From an uncultured bacterium (lineage in GTDB: Bacteria; Bacteroidota; Bacteroidia; Bacteroidales; Bacteroidaceae): a stretch of DNA of 64,000 nucleotides. Below are positions 9,299 through 17,993 of the stretch, in pieces (position 1 is the stretch's first letter; each line of letters starts with the position of its first letter). The notes under the pieces were generated by a model that did not search any database, was not told where the DNA came from, and was given only the letters and a program-made list of their open reading frames with translations. The position numbers and the translations under genes are program-made. Location of the stretch: positions 50,924 to 114,923 of the forward strand of contig CAJMPR010000014.1 of NCBI GenBank assembly GCA_905215345.1. Reading direction: 5' to 3'.

Positions 9299-11158
9299 AT
9301 GATAAAGCAACGAAAAATAGAGTTACTGGCCCCTGCCAAAAATCTGGAATGTGGCATTGAAGCCATTAATCACGGAGCGGACGCGGTGTATATAGGTGCA
9401 CCCAGATTTGGTGCGCGTGCTGCCGCAGTTAATTCCCTTGAAGATATTGCCGCTTTGGTAGAATATGCCCATCTGTATAATGTCCGCATTTATGTTACGG
9501 TAAATACCATTTTGAAAGAAGAGGAACTTGCCGAAACTGAAAAAATGATTTGGGATTTATACCGTGTAGGAGTTGACGCCTTGATTGTTCAGGATATGGG
9601 TATCACCCATTTGAACTTGCCTTCCATACCTCTACATGCCAGTACACAGATGGATAACCGTACTCCGGAGAAAGTCCGCTTTCTTGCGGATGCAGGTTTC
9701 CGGCAAGTGGTATTGGCGCGTGAACTCTCTTTGCAGGAAATCCGTAATGTTCACAATGCTTGTCCGGAAGTGCCGCTTGAGGTATTTGTACATGGTGCAC
9801 TTTGTGTCAGTTATAGCGGTCAATGTTATGTGAGCCAGGCATGTTTCGGCCGTAGCGCCAACCGGGGGGAATGTGCTCAGTTCTGTCGTCTTCCTTTCAG
9901 CCTGGTCGATGCGGATGGTAAGACTATTTTACGTGACAAACACCTGCTTTCCCTGAAAGACTTAAATCAAAGCGAAGTATTGGAAGACCTGCTCGATGCA
10001 GGAGCTACTTCCTTGAAAATAGAAGGACGTTTGAAAGATGTCTCCTATGTAAAGAATGTCACTGCCGCCTACCGTCAAAAGTTGGATGCTGTTTTTGCCC
10101 GTCGTAAAGAATACGTACGTGCTTCCTCCGGCACTTGCCGTTTCGACTTCAAGCCCCAATTGGACAAGAGTTTCAGCCGTGGTTTTACCCATTACTTCCT
10201 GCAAGGACGTGAACCGGAAATATCTTCTTTCGATACTCCCAAGTCTTTAGGTGAAGAAATGGGAACCTTGAAAGAACAACGGGGTAACTACCTGACCGTG
10301 GCTGGGGTAAAACCTTTCCATAATGGAGATGGCGTTTGCTTTCTTGATGAACAAGGGCGTTTGCAAGGTTTCCGTATTAACCGGGTAGACGGGAACAAAC
10401 TCTATCCGGCAGGAGAGATGCCTCGTATTAAATCCCGTACCCGACTCTATCGTAATTTCGACCAGGATTTTGAACGTGTGCTTGCCCGTAAATCTTCCGA
10501 ACGGAAAATTGGGATAAATTGGGAATTGACGGAACATCCATTTGGTTTTGCATTGACGGTTACCGATGAAGATGACAATCGCGTAACCTTGTCGTTCCCG
10601 GCTTCTAAAGAACTGGCACGTACACCTCAGCGGGATAATTTATGTATCCAGTTGGGTAAATTAGGAAATACCCCGTTCGAGGTTGCCGGGAATACTTCAA
10701 AAGATGATTCCGGTGTTATCATCCGTTTTTCAGAGAATTGGTTTATTCCCGCTTCGTTGCTTGCCGACTGGCGCCGCCAAGTGATAGAAAAACTCGTTTC
10801 TGTACGCCGCATTACCTACCCAAAGGAGTTGACTGTTTGGAAACAAACCAAACACTCCTTTCCGGCTACCAACCTGACCTATTTGGGAAATGTGATGAAT
10901 ACTGCCGCTAAGACTTTTTATCAGGAACATGGTATTTCTTCCATTGCTCCGGCGTATGAGAAGCAACCGGTTCCCGGGGCTGTGCTGATGTTTTGCAAAC
11001 ATTGCCTGCGTTACAGTATGGGGTGGTGTCCTGTACACCAGAAAGGACAGTCTCCTTACCGTGAACCATACTATCTGGTAGGAACAGACGGTAAACGTTT
11101 CCGTTTGGAGTTCGACTGTAAACATTGTCAGATGAAAGTGTATGGAAATGAAGAATGA
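9299..11158 (+). CDS. Peptidase U32 family protein (RlhA/TrhP-like RNA hydroxylation family)
   Basis: The 619-residue protein opens with IELLAPAKNLECGIEAINHGADAVYIG, the hallmark of the U32 family. It carries the conserved cysteines 169, 176, 192 and 196 (CVSYSGQCY, GECAQFC), which in related proteins hold an Fe-S cluster. Characterised relatives RlhA and TrhP hydroxylate 23S rRNA or tRNA wobble uridine; proteolysis is unproven for most members. A long C-terminal extension ends with CKHCLRYSMGWCP and CKHCQMKVY, which look metal-binding. It is longer than E. coli TrhP (about 450), as is common for the Bacteroidetes form. Its last codons overlap the next gene by 17 bp and lie in the left arm of a heptamer repeat. 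Confidence 0.85.
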   Translation: MIKQRKIELLAPAKNLECGIEAINHGADAVYIGAPRFGARAAAVNSLEDIAALVEYAHLYNVRIYVTVNTILKEEELAETEKMIWDLYRVGVDALIVQDMGITHLNLPSIPLHASTQMDNRTPEKVRFLADAGFRQVVLARELSLQEIRNVHNACPEVPLEVFVHGALCVSYSGQCYVSQACFGRSANRGECAQFCRLPFSLVDADGKTILRDKHLLSLKDLNQSEVLEDLLDAGATSLKIEGRLKDVSYVKNVTAAYRQKLDAVFARRKEYVRASSGTCRFDFKPQLDKSFSRGFTHYFLQGREPEISSFDTPKSLGEEMGTLKEQRGNYLTVAGVKPFHNGDGVCFLDEQGRLQGFRINRVDGNKLYPAGEMPRIKSRTRLYRNFDQDFERVLARKSSERKIGINWELTEHPFGFALTVTDEDDNRVTLSFPASKELARTPQRDNLCIQLGKLGNTPFEVAGNTSKDDSGVIIRFSENWFIPASLLADWRRQVIEKLVSVRRITYPKELTVWKQTKHSFPATNLTYLGNVMNTAAKTFYQEHGISSIAPAYEKQPVPGAVLMFCKHCLRYSMGWCPVHQKGQSPYREPYYLVGTDGKRFRLEFDCKHCQMKVYGNEE

Positions 11159-12176
11159 AAAATTGAGAATGGAGAATTTGCAACTGAAGGATAGCGGATG
11201 GCGGGCGGTGAGAAACCTTCTATTCTTCATTCTTTATTCTTCATTCTTCATTTCTCTGGTTTCTTGCCATTACCCCCGTCCTAACTTGGAGTCTGAGACG
11301 TTGAGCAATAAAACCCGTGACTCATTGAATTACTTATACGAACGGCACTATACCTGGAATACAAATCTTGAGGTACAAGATGATTCCGTAACAATAGCCT
11401 GCTTGCCCGTAAGAGACTGTTATAATACGCTCTATAAGGGAGACCGTGTTGTTGTCGCTGAGTTTGCCATCCATCCTGCCGATAGTGTGGATAGTGTCTG
11501 GGTAAAGCTTGCCCACTCTCAGGAGGTGCAAGGGTGGTTACGGGAGTCGGAAATGATACAGGCTTTTGTGCCTACGGATAGTATCTCGCAATCCATTTAT
11601 TTGTTTAGCGATACGCATGCCTCTTATTTCATCATAATTTTTGCATTGTTTGTGGCGGTGTGGCTGTTTCGGGCGTTTCGGCGCAAGCAGTTGCAGATGG
11701 TCTATTTTAATGATATAGACAGTGTATATCCCCTGTTGTTGTGTTTGTTGCTGGCATTTAGTGCTACTGTGTACGAGTCTATGCAGGTATTTGTTCCTGA
11801 AACGTGGCAACATTTTTATTTCAACCCCACGCTATCACCGTTTAAAGTGCCGTTTGTACTTTCGGTCTTCCTGATAAGCCTTTGGCTGTTTGTCATTGTC
11901 TTGCTGGCGGTACTCGATGATTTATTCCGTCAGTTAAGTCCGGCAGCGGCGGTATTCTATTTGTTAGGATTGGCTTCTTGCTGTATCTTTTGCTATTTCT
12001 TCTTTATATTAACTACCCACATATACATTGGCTATCTGTTTTTTGCAGTATTTACTTGGGTATTTGTCAAGAAATTGCGGATATCGTTAGCTGCTTCCCG
12101 TTATCGTTGTGGCAACTGCGGACAAAAGATGAAAGTAAAAGGTGTTTGTCCCCGTTGTGGAGCAATCAATGAATAA
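11142..12176 (+). CDS. Membrane lipoprotein with SH3-like region and C-terminal zinc ribbon
   Basis: The 344-residue protein is not from a family I can name. It has a hydrophobic signal and lipobox (ISLVSC, Cys42), then an SH3-like extracytoplasmic stretch (about 60-140, with KGDRVVV and GWLRESEM). About five membrane helices follow between 160 and 310, and a zinc ribbon CGNCGQKMKVKGVCPRCG sits at the end. The true start is uncertain: ATGs at 11142, 11148 and 11169 are all in frame, and all lie in or beside the left arm of a 7-bp repeat array. The right arm of that array encodes the signal segment LLFFILYSSFFIS. It overlaps the upstream U32 gene by 17 bp. Confidence 0.7.
   Translation: MEMKNEKLRMENLQLKDSGWRAVRNLLFFILYSSFFISLVSCHYPRPNLESETLSNKTRDSLNYLYERHYTWNTNLEVQDDSVTIACLPVRDCYNTLYKGDRVVVAEFAIHPADSVDSVWVKLAHSQEVQGWLRESEMIQAFVPTDSISQSIYLFSDTHASYFIIIFALFVAVWLFRAFRRKQLQMVYFNDIDSVYPLLLCLLLAFSATVYESMQVFVPETWQHFYFNPTLSPFKVPFVLSVFLISLWLFVIVLLAVLDDLFRQLSPAAAVFYLLGLASCCIFCYFFFILTTHIYIGYLFFAVFTWVFVKKLRISLAASRYRCGNCGQKMKVKGVCPRCGAINE
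11147..11252. repeat. Inverted array of 7-bp units spanning a gene start
   Basis: The left arm (11147-11179) repeats units like ATGAAGA, ATGAAAA, ATTGAGA and ATGGAGA. The right arm (11218-11252) repeats ATTCTTC and ATTCTTT and is largely the reverse complement, so the RNA could form a long hairpin with a loop of about 38 nt. It lies across the end of the U32 gene and the start of the zinc-ribbon gene. Confidence 0.8.
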
Positions 12177-12251
12177 TCACTTCATCACGCGAACCACTGA
12201 TTGGATAATGCAAGCAGTGGATTAAATATCCCCTTCCCGTTGCTACTGAAA

Positions 12252-12378
12252 ATACATGCCGTTGGTATCGTTAGTACCAACGGTTGGTACTTCATGTACC
12301 AAAGCATGGTATTCCATGTACCAAGGCGTGGTATTTTGTGTACCAACGGTTGGTATTTCGTGTACCAAAGTATGGTAT
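12252..12378. repeat. Six palindromes phased at exactly 22 bp
   Basis: Units of 17 bp begin at 12252, 12274, 12296, 12318, 12340 and 12362. The second is a near-perfect palindrome GTACCAACGGTTGGTAC; others are GTACCAAAGCATGGTAT, GTACCAAGGCGTGGTAT and similar. The 5-bp linkers differ. The outer arms GTACCA / TGGTAT are kept while the centre varies. The first unit keeps only ATAC / GTAT, and a degenerate seventh may follow at 12384. No gene is credible here: a frame does run through on the minus strand but is only repeat sequence. Confidence 0.85.
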
Positions 12379-12459
12379 TCCTCTGGTACACGTAATATCC
12401 TTATTTAATGTGGCTTGTTGAGGTTTGCCAGCTTGTAAGAGCCAATTGTTCTTACTCGC

Positions 12460-14922
12460 TTAAAATCTGCAACGCAATTCGATTCCCGCTTGTATCGGAC
12501 GTCCTTTCTGCATAAACCCGTTGCCCATGCTTTCAAAGTAGAAAGCGGCATAATCTTTCTTTAGAGCGTTACGTACCCAGAAATCAATCTGCCCACGGCC
12601 TTTCTGGAAGCTGATGCGACCGTTCAATGTGCCGTAGAAAGACTGGCTGACGGTATTTTCTTCCGTCCAGTAGATACGGCCTGCACCGGTGTAGTTAGCA
12701 TTCAATTGGATGCGTTCGAGCCAATGCCCCGGGGTGATTCGGAAAATATATTGTCCGCCTACATTGAGAGTATGTTTCGGTACAAAAGGAACATAATTAC
12801 CATTATAACTTATCTCCTGAATTTCTCCGTTTACACGGGCATTGGTTACATAGTCCTTGAAGGTTGCATAGGTGTAACCGTAACAGGTGTTTATCGTAAA
12901 GTTGGTAGTGACGGCAACAGCGAATGCCAATTCAGCACCGTAGCTGCGGCTCTTTCCGGCATTTACTGTTTCACGTCCCAGTCCGCTTGCCCCGGCAAAA
13001 CGCGAGATTTGCTGGTCGCGCGTCTCCAGCCAGAAGAAGGCGCCATCGGCACGGAGGCGGTTGTTGAAAAGGTTCAGGTGAGTTCCTATTTCATAGTTCC
13101 AGGTTTGTTCGGGCTTGTATTCGGTAGCGGCACGGGCATCGGGGTTTTCGCCTGCATCGGGGAAATACTTACCAACCATTTCTTTATAAGCATCCGGCAC
13201 GTGAGGCATAATTTCTTCTTTGGATTGCTTCATCATGTCGTTCCGTAAGCTCGACTGTAATAAGTCGGAGAACATCTGTATGTTGTAGCCTCCTGAACGA
13301 TAACCTTTGCTTACGGTTGCATACACGTTGCCCAGATTGTTTCTGAAGTCATATTGCAATGCAAACTTAGGTAACAATTGCAGATAATCTTTATCAATGG
13401 AACCTTGGTAACGAGACTGTACGGTCAGTGCCGTTTCAGGCATCATTTCTATCTCTTTAATGACTTGGCCACCCCTTGTCATTTCTCCTTTGATACCTAC
13501 CGCGTAGTCCATAGCCGTACCGGAGTCGTAGTTCATCTTCATTTTTTCGTAGTCCAAGCGAAGTCCGGCAGTGAAAGATAATCCTTTCAGGCCAAACAGG
13601 TCTCTAAAAGTAGACTGATGGAAGATAGCCCCGTTCAGAAGCGGTGTGTCAAAGTTTCCGTTAATGAGCAGGCTACGGTTTGTTATTTGCAGTGATGGCA
13701 AAATATTCATATTCATGCCGGGCCCCATTGGAACTTCAATCTTGGAAGGAATAACACCTCCCAGCATCCGGTCCATCATATCCATGCCTTCTTCCCTGAA
13801 TGTTACGGGAGCATCTGTCCGGAGCCATTGATAAAAGCCGAAGACACCGGTGGCCCATTGCCAACGACGGTTCTCCTTGCTTTTTAATACGATTTCTTCA
13901 CTCAGCGTATGAATGCGCTGCCGTTGTTCCAGTGTATAGATGTCATTAGCCGTGAAGTCCTGGTCTATGGACATACGGTCTTTTAAATACTGGTATCCTG
14001 TTACGGCACTCAACGTGAAGTTCTTTGCCTGATATTCCAGGTTTAATCCTGTATTCATCAGGTTGCGATAGTAGTTGCCCTCTTCGTTGTTGGAGATAGT
14101 GCCTATCATCGGTTTTAATTCTTCGCTTTGGGCGACAGGGTTTATACTACCCATGTAGAAGTAAGGGTAGCCGCCTTGGTCGCTGTATTCATAGCTCACG
14201 TTCAAGTCCACCTTCCAGTTTTCCGACGGTAGATAGATACCACGGAAACGTCCTCCGGCAGACTGCCCTTTATCTACTTTCTTATTGTTCAATGTGGCGT
14301 TACGGAAAAATCCGCCTTGATAGTCATAGAAGCCGCCGGTAGAGAAAGCAAAGCGTTCGGAAGTACGGTGATAATGAGTTACAGATGCGTTATAGGCATT
14401 GTGTGTAGCGGCTCCCAAACGAAGGTCGGTACCTTGATAAGAGAATGGTGACTTGGTGTGGATTTTAATCAATCCACCCATAGCATTACGTCCGTAAAGG
14501 GTTCCCTGTGGCCCACGCAGTACGTCGATGCGCTCGATGTCCGAGTAATTAAAGTCGAAGGCCGACTTGTCGATGTAAGGGATATTATCAACATACAGCC
14601 CAACAGACGGCGTGTTGATGCGCGAACCGATTCCACGGATGTAGACAGCGGAAGTGAGCCGTGAACCATAATCGGGAATAAACATGTTCGGCACAAGTCC
14701 CGTAAGACTTTTGATAGAATTAACTTGTGATGCCTGCATATCCTTCTGGGAAAGTAAGGTTACGGCGGTGGGCTGTTCACGCAGCTTGCGGTTTTCTTTA
14801 GGTGCTGCAATGACGAGAATCTCTTCTACGTCTACTACTTTTAAGGTGTCCAGGTCTTCTGCTAAAATATTGCCGGTAGCCAGGACGGTTAGAATCAGGG
14901 TAAAAAACTTATATTTGTTCAT
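12460..14922 (-). CDS. TonB-dependent outer membrane receptor
   Basis: The 820-residue protein has a signal peptide (MNKYKFFTLILTVLATGNILA) and a TonB-box-like region. The plug domain includes SLTGLVPNMFI, YIRGIGSR, YVDNIPYID and VLRGPQGTLYGRNAMGG; a 22-stranded barrel follows and ends in an aromatic strand (RCRF). There is no N-terminal carboxypeptidase-like domain, and no SusD partner is adjacent. It therefore resembles siderophore or small-molecule receptors rather than SusC glycan transporters; the substrate cannot be read from sequence. I took the ATG at 14922 because it directly precedes the signal peptide. It is followed upstream by a heptamer array and a LuxR-type regulator on the same strand. 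Confidence 0.88.
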   Translation of the reverse strand: MNKYKFFTLILTVLATGNILAEDLDTLKVVDVEEILVIAAPKENRKLREQPTAVTLLSQKDMQASQVNSIKSLTGLVPNMFIPDYGSRLTSAVYIRGIGSRINTPSVGLYVDNIPYIDKSAFDFNYSDIERIDVLRGPQGTLYGRNAMGGLIKIHTKSPFSYQGTDLRLGAATHNAYNASVTHYHRTSERFAFSTGGFYDYQGGFFRNATLNNKKVDKGQSAGGRFRGIYLPSENWKVDLNVSYEYSDQGGYPYFYMGSINPVAQSEELKPMIGTISNNEEGNYYRNLMNTGLNLEYQAKNFTLSAVTGYQYLKDRMSIDQDFTANDIYTLEQRQRIHTLSEEIVLKSKENRRWQWATGVFGFYQWLRTDAPVTFREEGMDMMDRMLGGVIPSKIEVPMGPGMNMNILPSLQITNRSLLINGNFDTPLLNGAIFHQSTFRDLFGLKGLSFTAGLRLDYEKMKMNYDSGTAMDYAVGIKGEMTRGGQVIKEIEMMPETALTVQSRYQGSIDKDYLQLLPKFALQYDFRNNLGNVYATVSKGYRSGGYNIQMFSDLLQSSLRNDMMKQSKEEIMPHVPDAYKEMVGKYFPDAGENPDARAATEYKPEQTWNYEIGTHLNLFNNRLRADGAFFWLETRDQQISRFAGASGLGRETVNAGKSRSYGAELAFAVAVTTNFTINTCYGYTYATFKDYVTNARVNGEIQEISYNGNYVPFVPKHTLNVGGQYIFRITPGHWLERIQLNANYTGAGRIYWTEENTVSQSFYGTLNGRISFQKGRGQIDFWVRNALKKDYAAFYFESMGNGFMQKGRPIQAGIELRCRF

Positions 14923-14998
14923 AACTGGTTTTATTTCGTTTGCAAAGAAAGGCCAAATATCCAGTTTATGCAATCCTCATTTATTAGGAAATTGAGAA

Positions 14999-15090
14999 AG
15001 AGTGATTAGTGATGAGTGATTTGTTGATGAACGCAGTACTGTAATGCCGCAAGGAAGCATAAGCAAATCACTAATCACTCATCACTCCTT
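14999..15090. repeat. Inverted array of 7-bp units between regulator and receptor genes
   Basis: The left arm (14999-15023) reads GAGTGAT-TAGTGAT-GAGTGAT; the right arm (15064-15090) reads AATCACT-AATCACT-CATCACT. The arms are reverse complements with about two mismatches over 27 bp, separated by about 40 bp. The right arm ends at the regulator stop codon. Confidence 0.8.
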
Positions 15091-15719
15091 TAGATTCTGT
15101 CCGCCTCCACATACCCGTGCATTACGGCGTAGATTGTTAATCCTGATACCGACTTGATACCCAGTTTTTCTACTATGTTCTTTCGATGTGAAATGACGGT
15201 AGTCAGGCTAATATTCAGTTTGTCGGCAATCTCTTTATTGATAAGTCCTTTGGTAACCAGTACGAGTACTTCAATTTCGCGGGCGGAAAGATCATGTTCA
15301 CTGATTGCGTTCATTGGCATGTGCGGATGTGTGGGATTACTTTCAGGGTGAAGACTTTGAGAATGTTTTCCCGGGTGTCCATGTTGATGACCATATTGGT
15401 GCAACTGTAGGATTGCTTTTATCAGGCTTTTTTCATCCTGATAAATATTGAGAGTAGGAATCCCGGATAGTTGTGGCTGGTTGTCACCGCCCACAAGTAC
15501 GATTGTTTGGGGTTTCCGGGGCAGAAAGAATGCCGTATGCTCAAAATAGATTTGGGAAGATATGAAATAGTGGGCATACATATCGGGAGTGTCGTCCATC
15601 AATTCGCCAAAAGAATGGAAAGTACGGATGGTAGCCATTGGGATTATCTCTTCCAGCAGATTCTGTAATCCCAGACACGTCAAAGTGTTCGGTTCGACAA
15701 TTGCTATTTCTGGAGCCAT
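15090..15719 (-). CDS. LuxR-type transcriptional regulator with degenerate receiver and His-rich linker
   Basis: The 209-residue protein has a response-regulator layout. The N-terminal alpha/beta half begins APEIAIVEPNTLTCLGL. The C-terminal LuxR/GerE HTH (about 143-205) has LSAREIEVLVLVTKG, NKEIADKL, TTVISHRKNIVEKLG. The receiver lacks the usual acidic pair, phospho-acceptor Asp and Lys, so phosphorylation seems unlikely. Between the two lies a linker (about 107-134) with nine or so histidines (HQYGHQHGHPGKH, THPHMP), suggesting metal or haem sensing. It lies 168 bp upstream of the TonB receptor on the same strand, so control of that receptor is plausible. Confidence 0.8.
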   Translation of the reverse strand: MAPEIAIVEPNTLTCLGLQNLLEEIIPMATIRTFHSFGELMDDTPDMYAHYFISSQIYFEHTAFFLPRKPQTIVLVGGDNQPQLSGIPTLNIYQDEKSLIKAILQLHQYGHQHGHPGKHSQSLHPESNPTHPHMPMNAISEHDLSAREIEVLVLVTKGLINKEIADKLNISLTTVISHRKNIVEKLGIKSVSGLTIYAVMHGYVEADRI

Positions 15720-15742
15720 GAATAAGGTGTATTGGTGCTGTG

Positions 15743-15750
15743 CAAAAGTA
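15743..15750 (-). promoter_or_regulatory. Promoter -7 box for the LuxR-type regulator
   Basis: The minus strand reads TACTTTTG, an exact TAnnTTTG match 24 bp before the start codon. No clear TTTG -33 box is visible. Confidence 0.5.
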
Positions 15751-15831
15751 GCAGTTTATTTTTAAATCAGCGAACCGAGTATCTCCTTTATTTGTTGTAG
15801 AATTAAATAATTAACTTAAAACCTTAACGTT

Positions 15832-17181
15832 ATGAATTATGATATAGCCATTATCGGTGGAGGCCCCGCCGGATATACAGCTGCCGAACGGGCCGCAGCC
15901 GGCGGATTGAAAACCGTACTTTTTGAAAAGAAAGCCATTGGCGGTGTTTGTCTGAATGAAGGATGTATTCCTACTAAAACCTTGTTGTATTCTGCTAAGT
16001 TGTGGGATAATCTGAAAAGTGCCGCTAAGTACGGCATTTCCATACCCGATGCCCCCGCTTTTGACATGGGCAAAATTATTGACCGTAAAGATAAAATCGT
16101 GAAGAAACTGACCGGTGGTGTAAAGATGACGGTTAGTTCCTATGGAGCTACCATTGTTGAACAGGAAGCCGTGATAGCAGGCGAAGAAGGTGGTTTATTT
16201 CATATCCTGGCAGGAGGAGAAATTTATGAAGTTTCTTATCTGCTGGTATGTACCGGTTCTGATACGGTTATTCCACCCATTCCGGGATTATCCGAAGTGG
16301 ATTATTGGACTTCAAAAGAAGCTCTCGAAAGTAAAGAATTACCGAAGTCGCTTGCTATTGTCGGTGGAGGAGTCATCGGTATGGAGTTCGCCTCTTTCTT
16401 TAATAGCATGGGGGTGAAGGTTAGTGTCGTTGAGATGATGCCCGAGATTTTGGGAGCAATGGATAAGGAGACCAGTGGCATGCTGCGTACTGACTATCTG
16501 AAACGGGGTGTCAACTTCTATCTGGAAACAAAAGTAACCGCGGTGTCCAGAGGAGGAGTAACCATTGAAAAGGATGGAAAGACTTCACTGATAGAAGCAG
16601 AGAAGATATTGGTTAGTGTGGGTAGGAAAGCCAATCTCGGACAGGTAGGACTGGATAAACTGAATATAGAGTTGTTACGGAACGGAGTAAAAGTAGATGA
16701 GCATATGCAGACTTCGCACCCGCACGTGTATGCTTGTGGTGATATAACAGGGCGTTCTATGCTGGCGCATACAGCCATCCGTGAAAGTGAGGTTGCTATT
16801 AATCACATTTTGGGTGTGGAAGACAAGATGAATTACGATTGTGTTCCGGGAGTGGTTTATACTAATCCAGAAGTTGCCGGAGTAGGGAAGACGGAAGAAG
16901 AGTTGAAAGCCGCCGGAATCAGTTATCATGTACAAAAATTGCCTATGGTTTACTCCGGACGTTTTGTTGCCGAAAATGAGTTAGTGAACGGACTTTGTAA
17001 ATTGATTCTGGATGACGATGACCGTATCATTGGTTGCCATCTGTTGGGTAATCCGGCATCGGAGATTATCATCGTGGCAGGTATTGCTATTCAGAGGGGC
17101 TACACCGTAGAAGAATTCCAGAAAAGCGTCTTTCCGCATCCTACGGTCGGTGAGATTTACCATGAAACACTTTTTGCATAA
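15832..17181 (+). CDS. lpdA: Dihydrolipoyl dehydrogenase (E3)
   Basis: The 449-residue flavoprotein reoxidises the dihydrolipoyl arm of 2-oxoacid dehydrogenase complexes with NAD+. The FAD loop is GGGPAGYTAAERAA, the redox disulfide Cys40/Cys45 lies in GGVCLNEGCIPTK, the NAD loop is VGGGVIGMEFAS, and the His436-Glu441 pair lies in FPHPTVGEIYHE. It heads an operon with a lipoate ligase, E2 and fused E1, making this the dedicated E3. Its TAA shares one base with the lplA ATG (17181), indicating translational coupling. Confidence 0.95.
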   Translation: MNYDIAIIGGGPAGYTAAERAAAGGLKTVLFEKKAIGGVCLNEGCIPTKTLLYSAKLWDNLKSAAKYGISIPDAPAFDMGKIIDRKDKIVKKLTGGVKMTVSSYGATIVEQEAVIAGEEGGLFHILAGGEIYEVSYLLVCTGSDTVIPPIPGLSEVDYWTSKEALESKELPKSLAIVGGGVIGMEFASFFNSMGVKVSVVEMMPEILGAMDKETSGMLRTDYLKRGVNFYLETKVTAVSRGGVTIEKDGKTSLIEAEKILVSVGRKANLGQVGLDKLNIELLRNGVKVDEHMQTSHPHVYACGDITGRSMLAHTAIRESEVAINHILGVEDKMNYDCVPGVVYTNPEVAGVGKTEEELKAAGISYHVQKLPMVYSGRFVAENELVNGLCKLILDDDDRIIGCHLLGNPASEIIIVAGIAIQRGYTVEEFQKSVFPHPTVGEIYHETLFA

Positions 17182-17927
17182 TGCTCTGCATAGATAACCG
17201 CTGTACAGATGTTTATTTTAATCTGGCAGCAGAGGAATATTTATTGAAAAAGAAGAAAGAAAGCTTTTTCATGCTTTGGCAATCGGCTCCTTCCGTCGTA
17301 ATCGGGAAACACCAGAATGTACAGCGGGAAGTGGATGAAGATTTTATGCAAGAGAAAAATATTACTTTGGCGCGTCGTTTTTCAGGTGGCGGAGCTGTTT
17401 ACCATGATGAAGGCAATATCAACTTGAGTTTTATAGAAACAGTGGAACGACCTGACTTTGAATATTATTTGCAACGGACAGTGGAGTTCCTTGAAAGTAT
17501 GGGCGTTGCAGCATATACCGACCAGCGTATGGGGATTTATGTGGATGAACGAAAAGTGTCGGGCAGTGCACAGTGTATTCATAAGAACCGGGTGATGTAT
17601 CATTGTACTTTACTTTATGCCACGGATCTGGACAGGTTGAATGCCGCATTGCGTGGCAAAATGGACGCTGAAGACTTGTTGCCCGGTTCACGTGTGGTAC
17701 GAGCCGTACCTTCGGTGAGAAGTGAAGTAGCGAATATCAGCGAGTTCTTATCACCTGTCATACCTTTGAAACGTTTTATACGCTTGCTTTTCCACTTTAT
17801 TATGGAGGAAGAGGGAGATATGTATCGTTTCACGCATGAAGACCTGAAAGCCATTGAGCGGTTGAAGCTGGAGAAATATGCTTCAGGAGAATGGATATAC
17901 AATAAGGCCTCACTTAGTTTAGCTTAA
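17181..17927 (+). CDS. lplA: Lipoate--protein ligase A family protein
   Basis: The 248-residue protein attaches lipoate to the lysine of lipoyl domains. Family motifs: ARRFSGGGAVYHDEGNINLSF near residue 70 (lipoyl-AMP site) and KVSGSAQ near 126 (catalytic Lys). It is shorter than E. coli LplA (338), lacking the separate C-terminal domain, like compact ligases and LipM/LipL-type transferases. Its place between E3 and E2 genes says it serves this complex. It overlaps lpdA by one base and is followed by a 66-bp gap to the E2 gene. Confidence 0.9.
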   Translation: MLCIDNRCTDVYFNLAAEEYLLKKKKESFFMLWQSAPSVVIGKHQNVQREVDEDFMQEKNITLARRFSGGGAVYHDEGNINLSFIETVERPDFEYYLQRTVEFLESMGVAAYTDQRMGIYVDERKVSGSAQCIHKNRVMYHCTLLYATDLDRLNAALRGKMDAEDLLPGSRVVRAVPSVRSEVANISEFLSPVIPLKRFIRLLFHFIMEEEGDMYRFTHEDLKAIERLKLEKYASGEWIYNKASLSLA

Positions 17928-17993
17928 CTTAAAACCTTATAACTTAAATGATTGTTTATATGTATAAAAACGAATAACCTAAAACTTAGCTAT

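Noticed and set aside
12252..12378. CRISPR array
   Set aside because: Palindromic 17-bp units with 5-bp linkers; no room for spacers and no cas genes.
12185..12391. Minus-strand open frame through the 22-bp array
   Set aside because: It is only the repeat read as protein (WYxKYQPLV motifs); no start context and no family.
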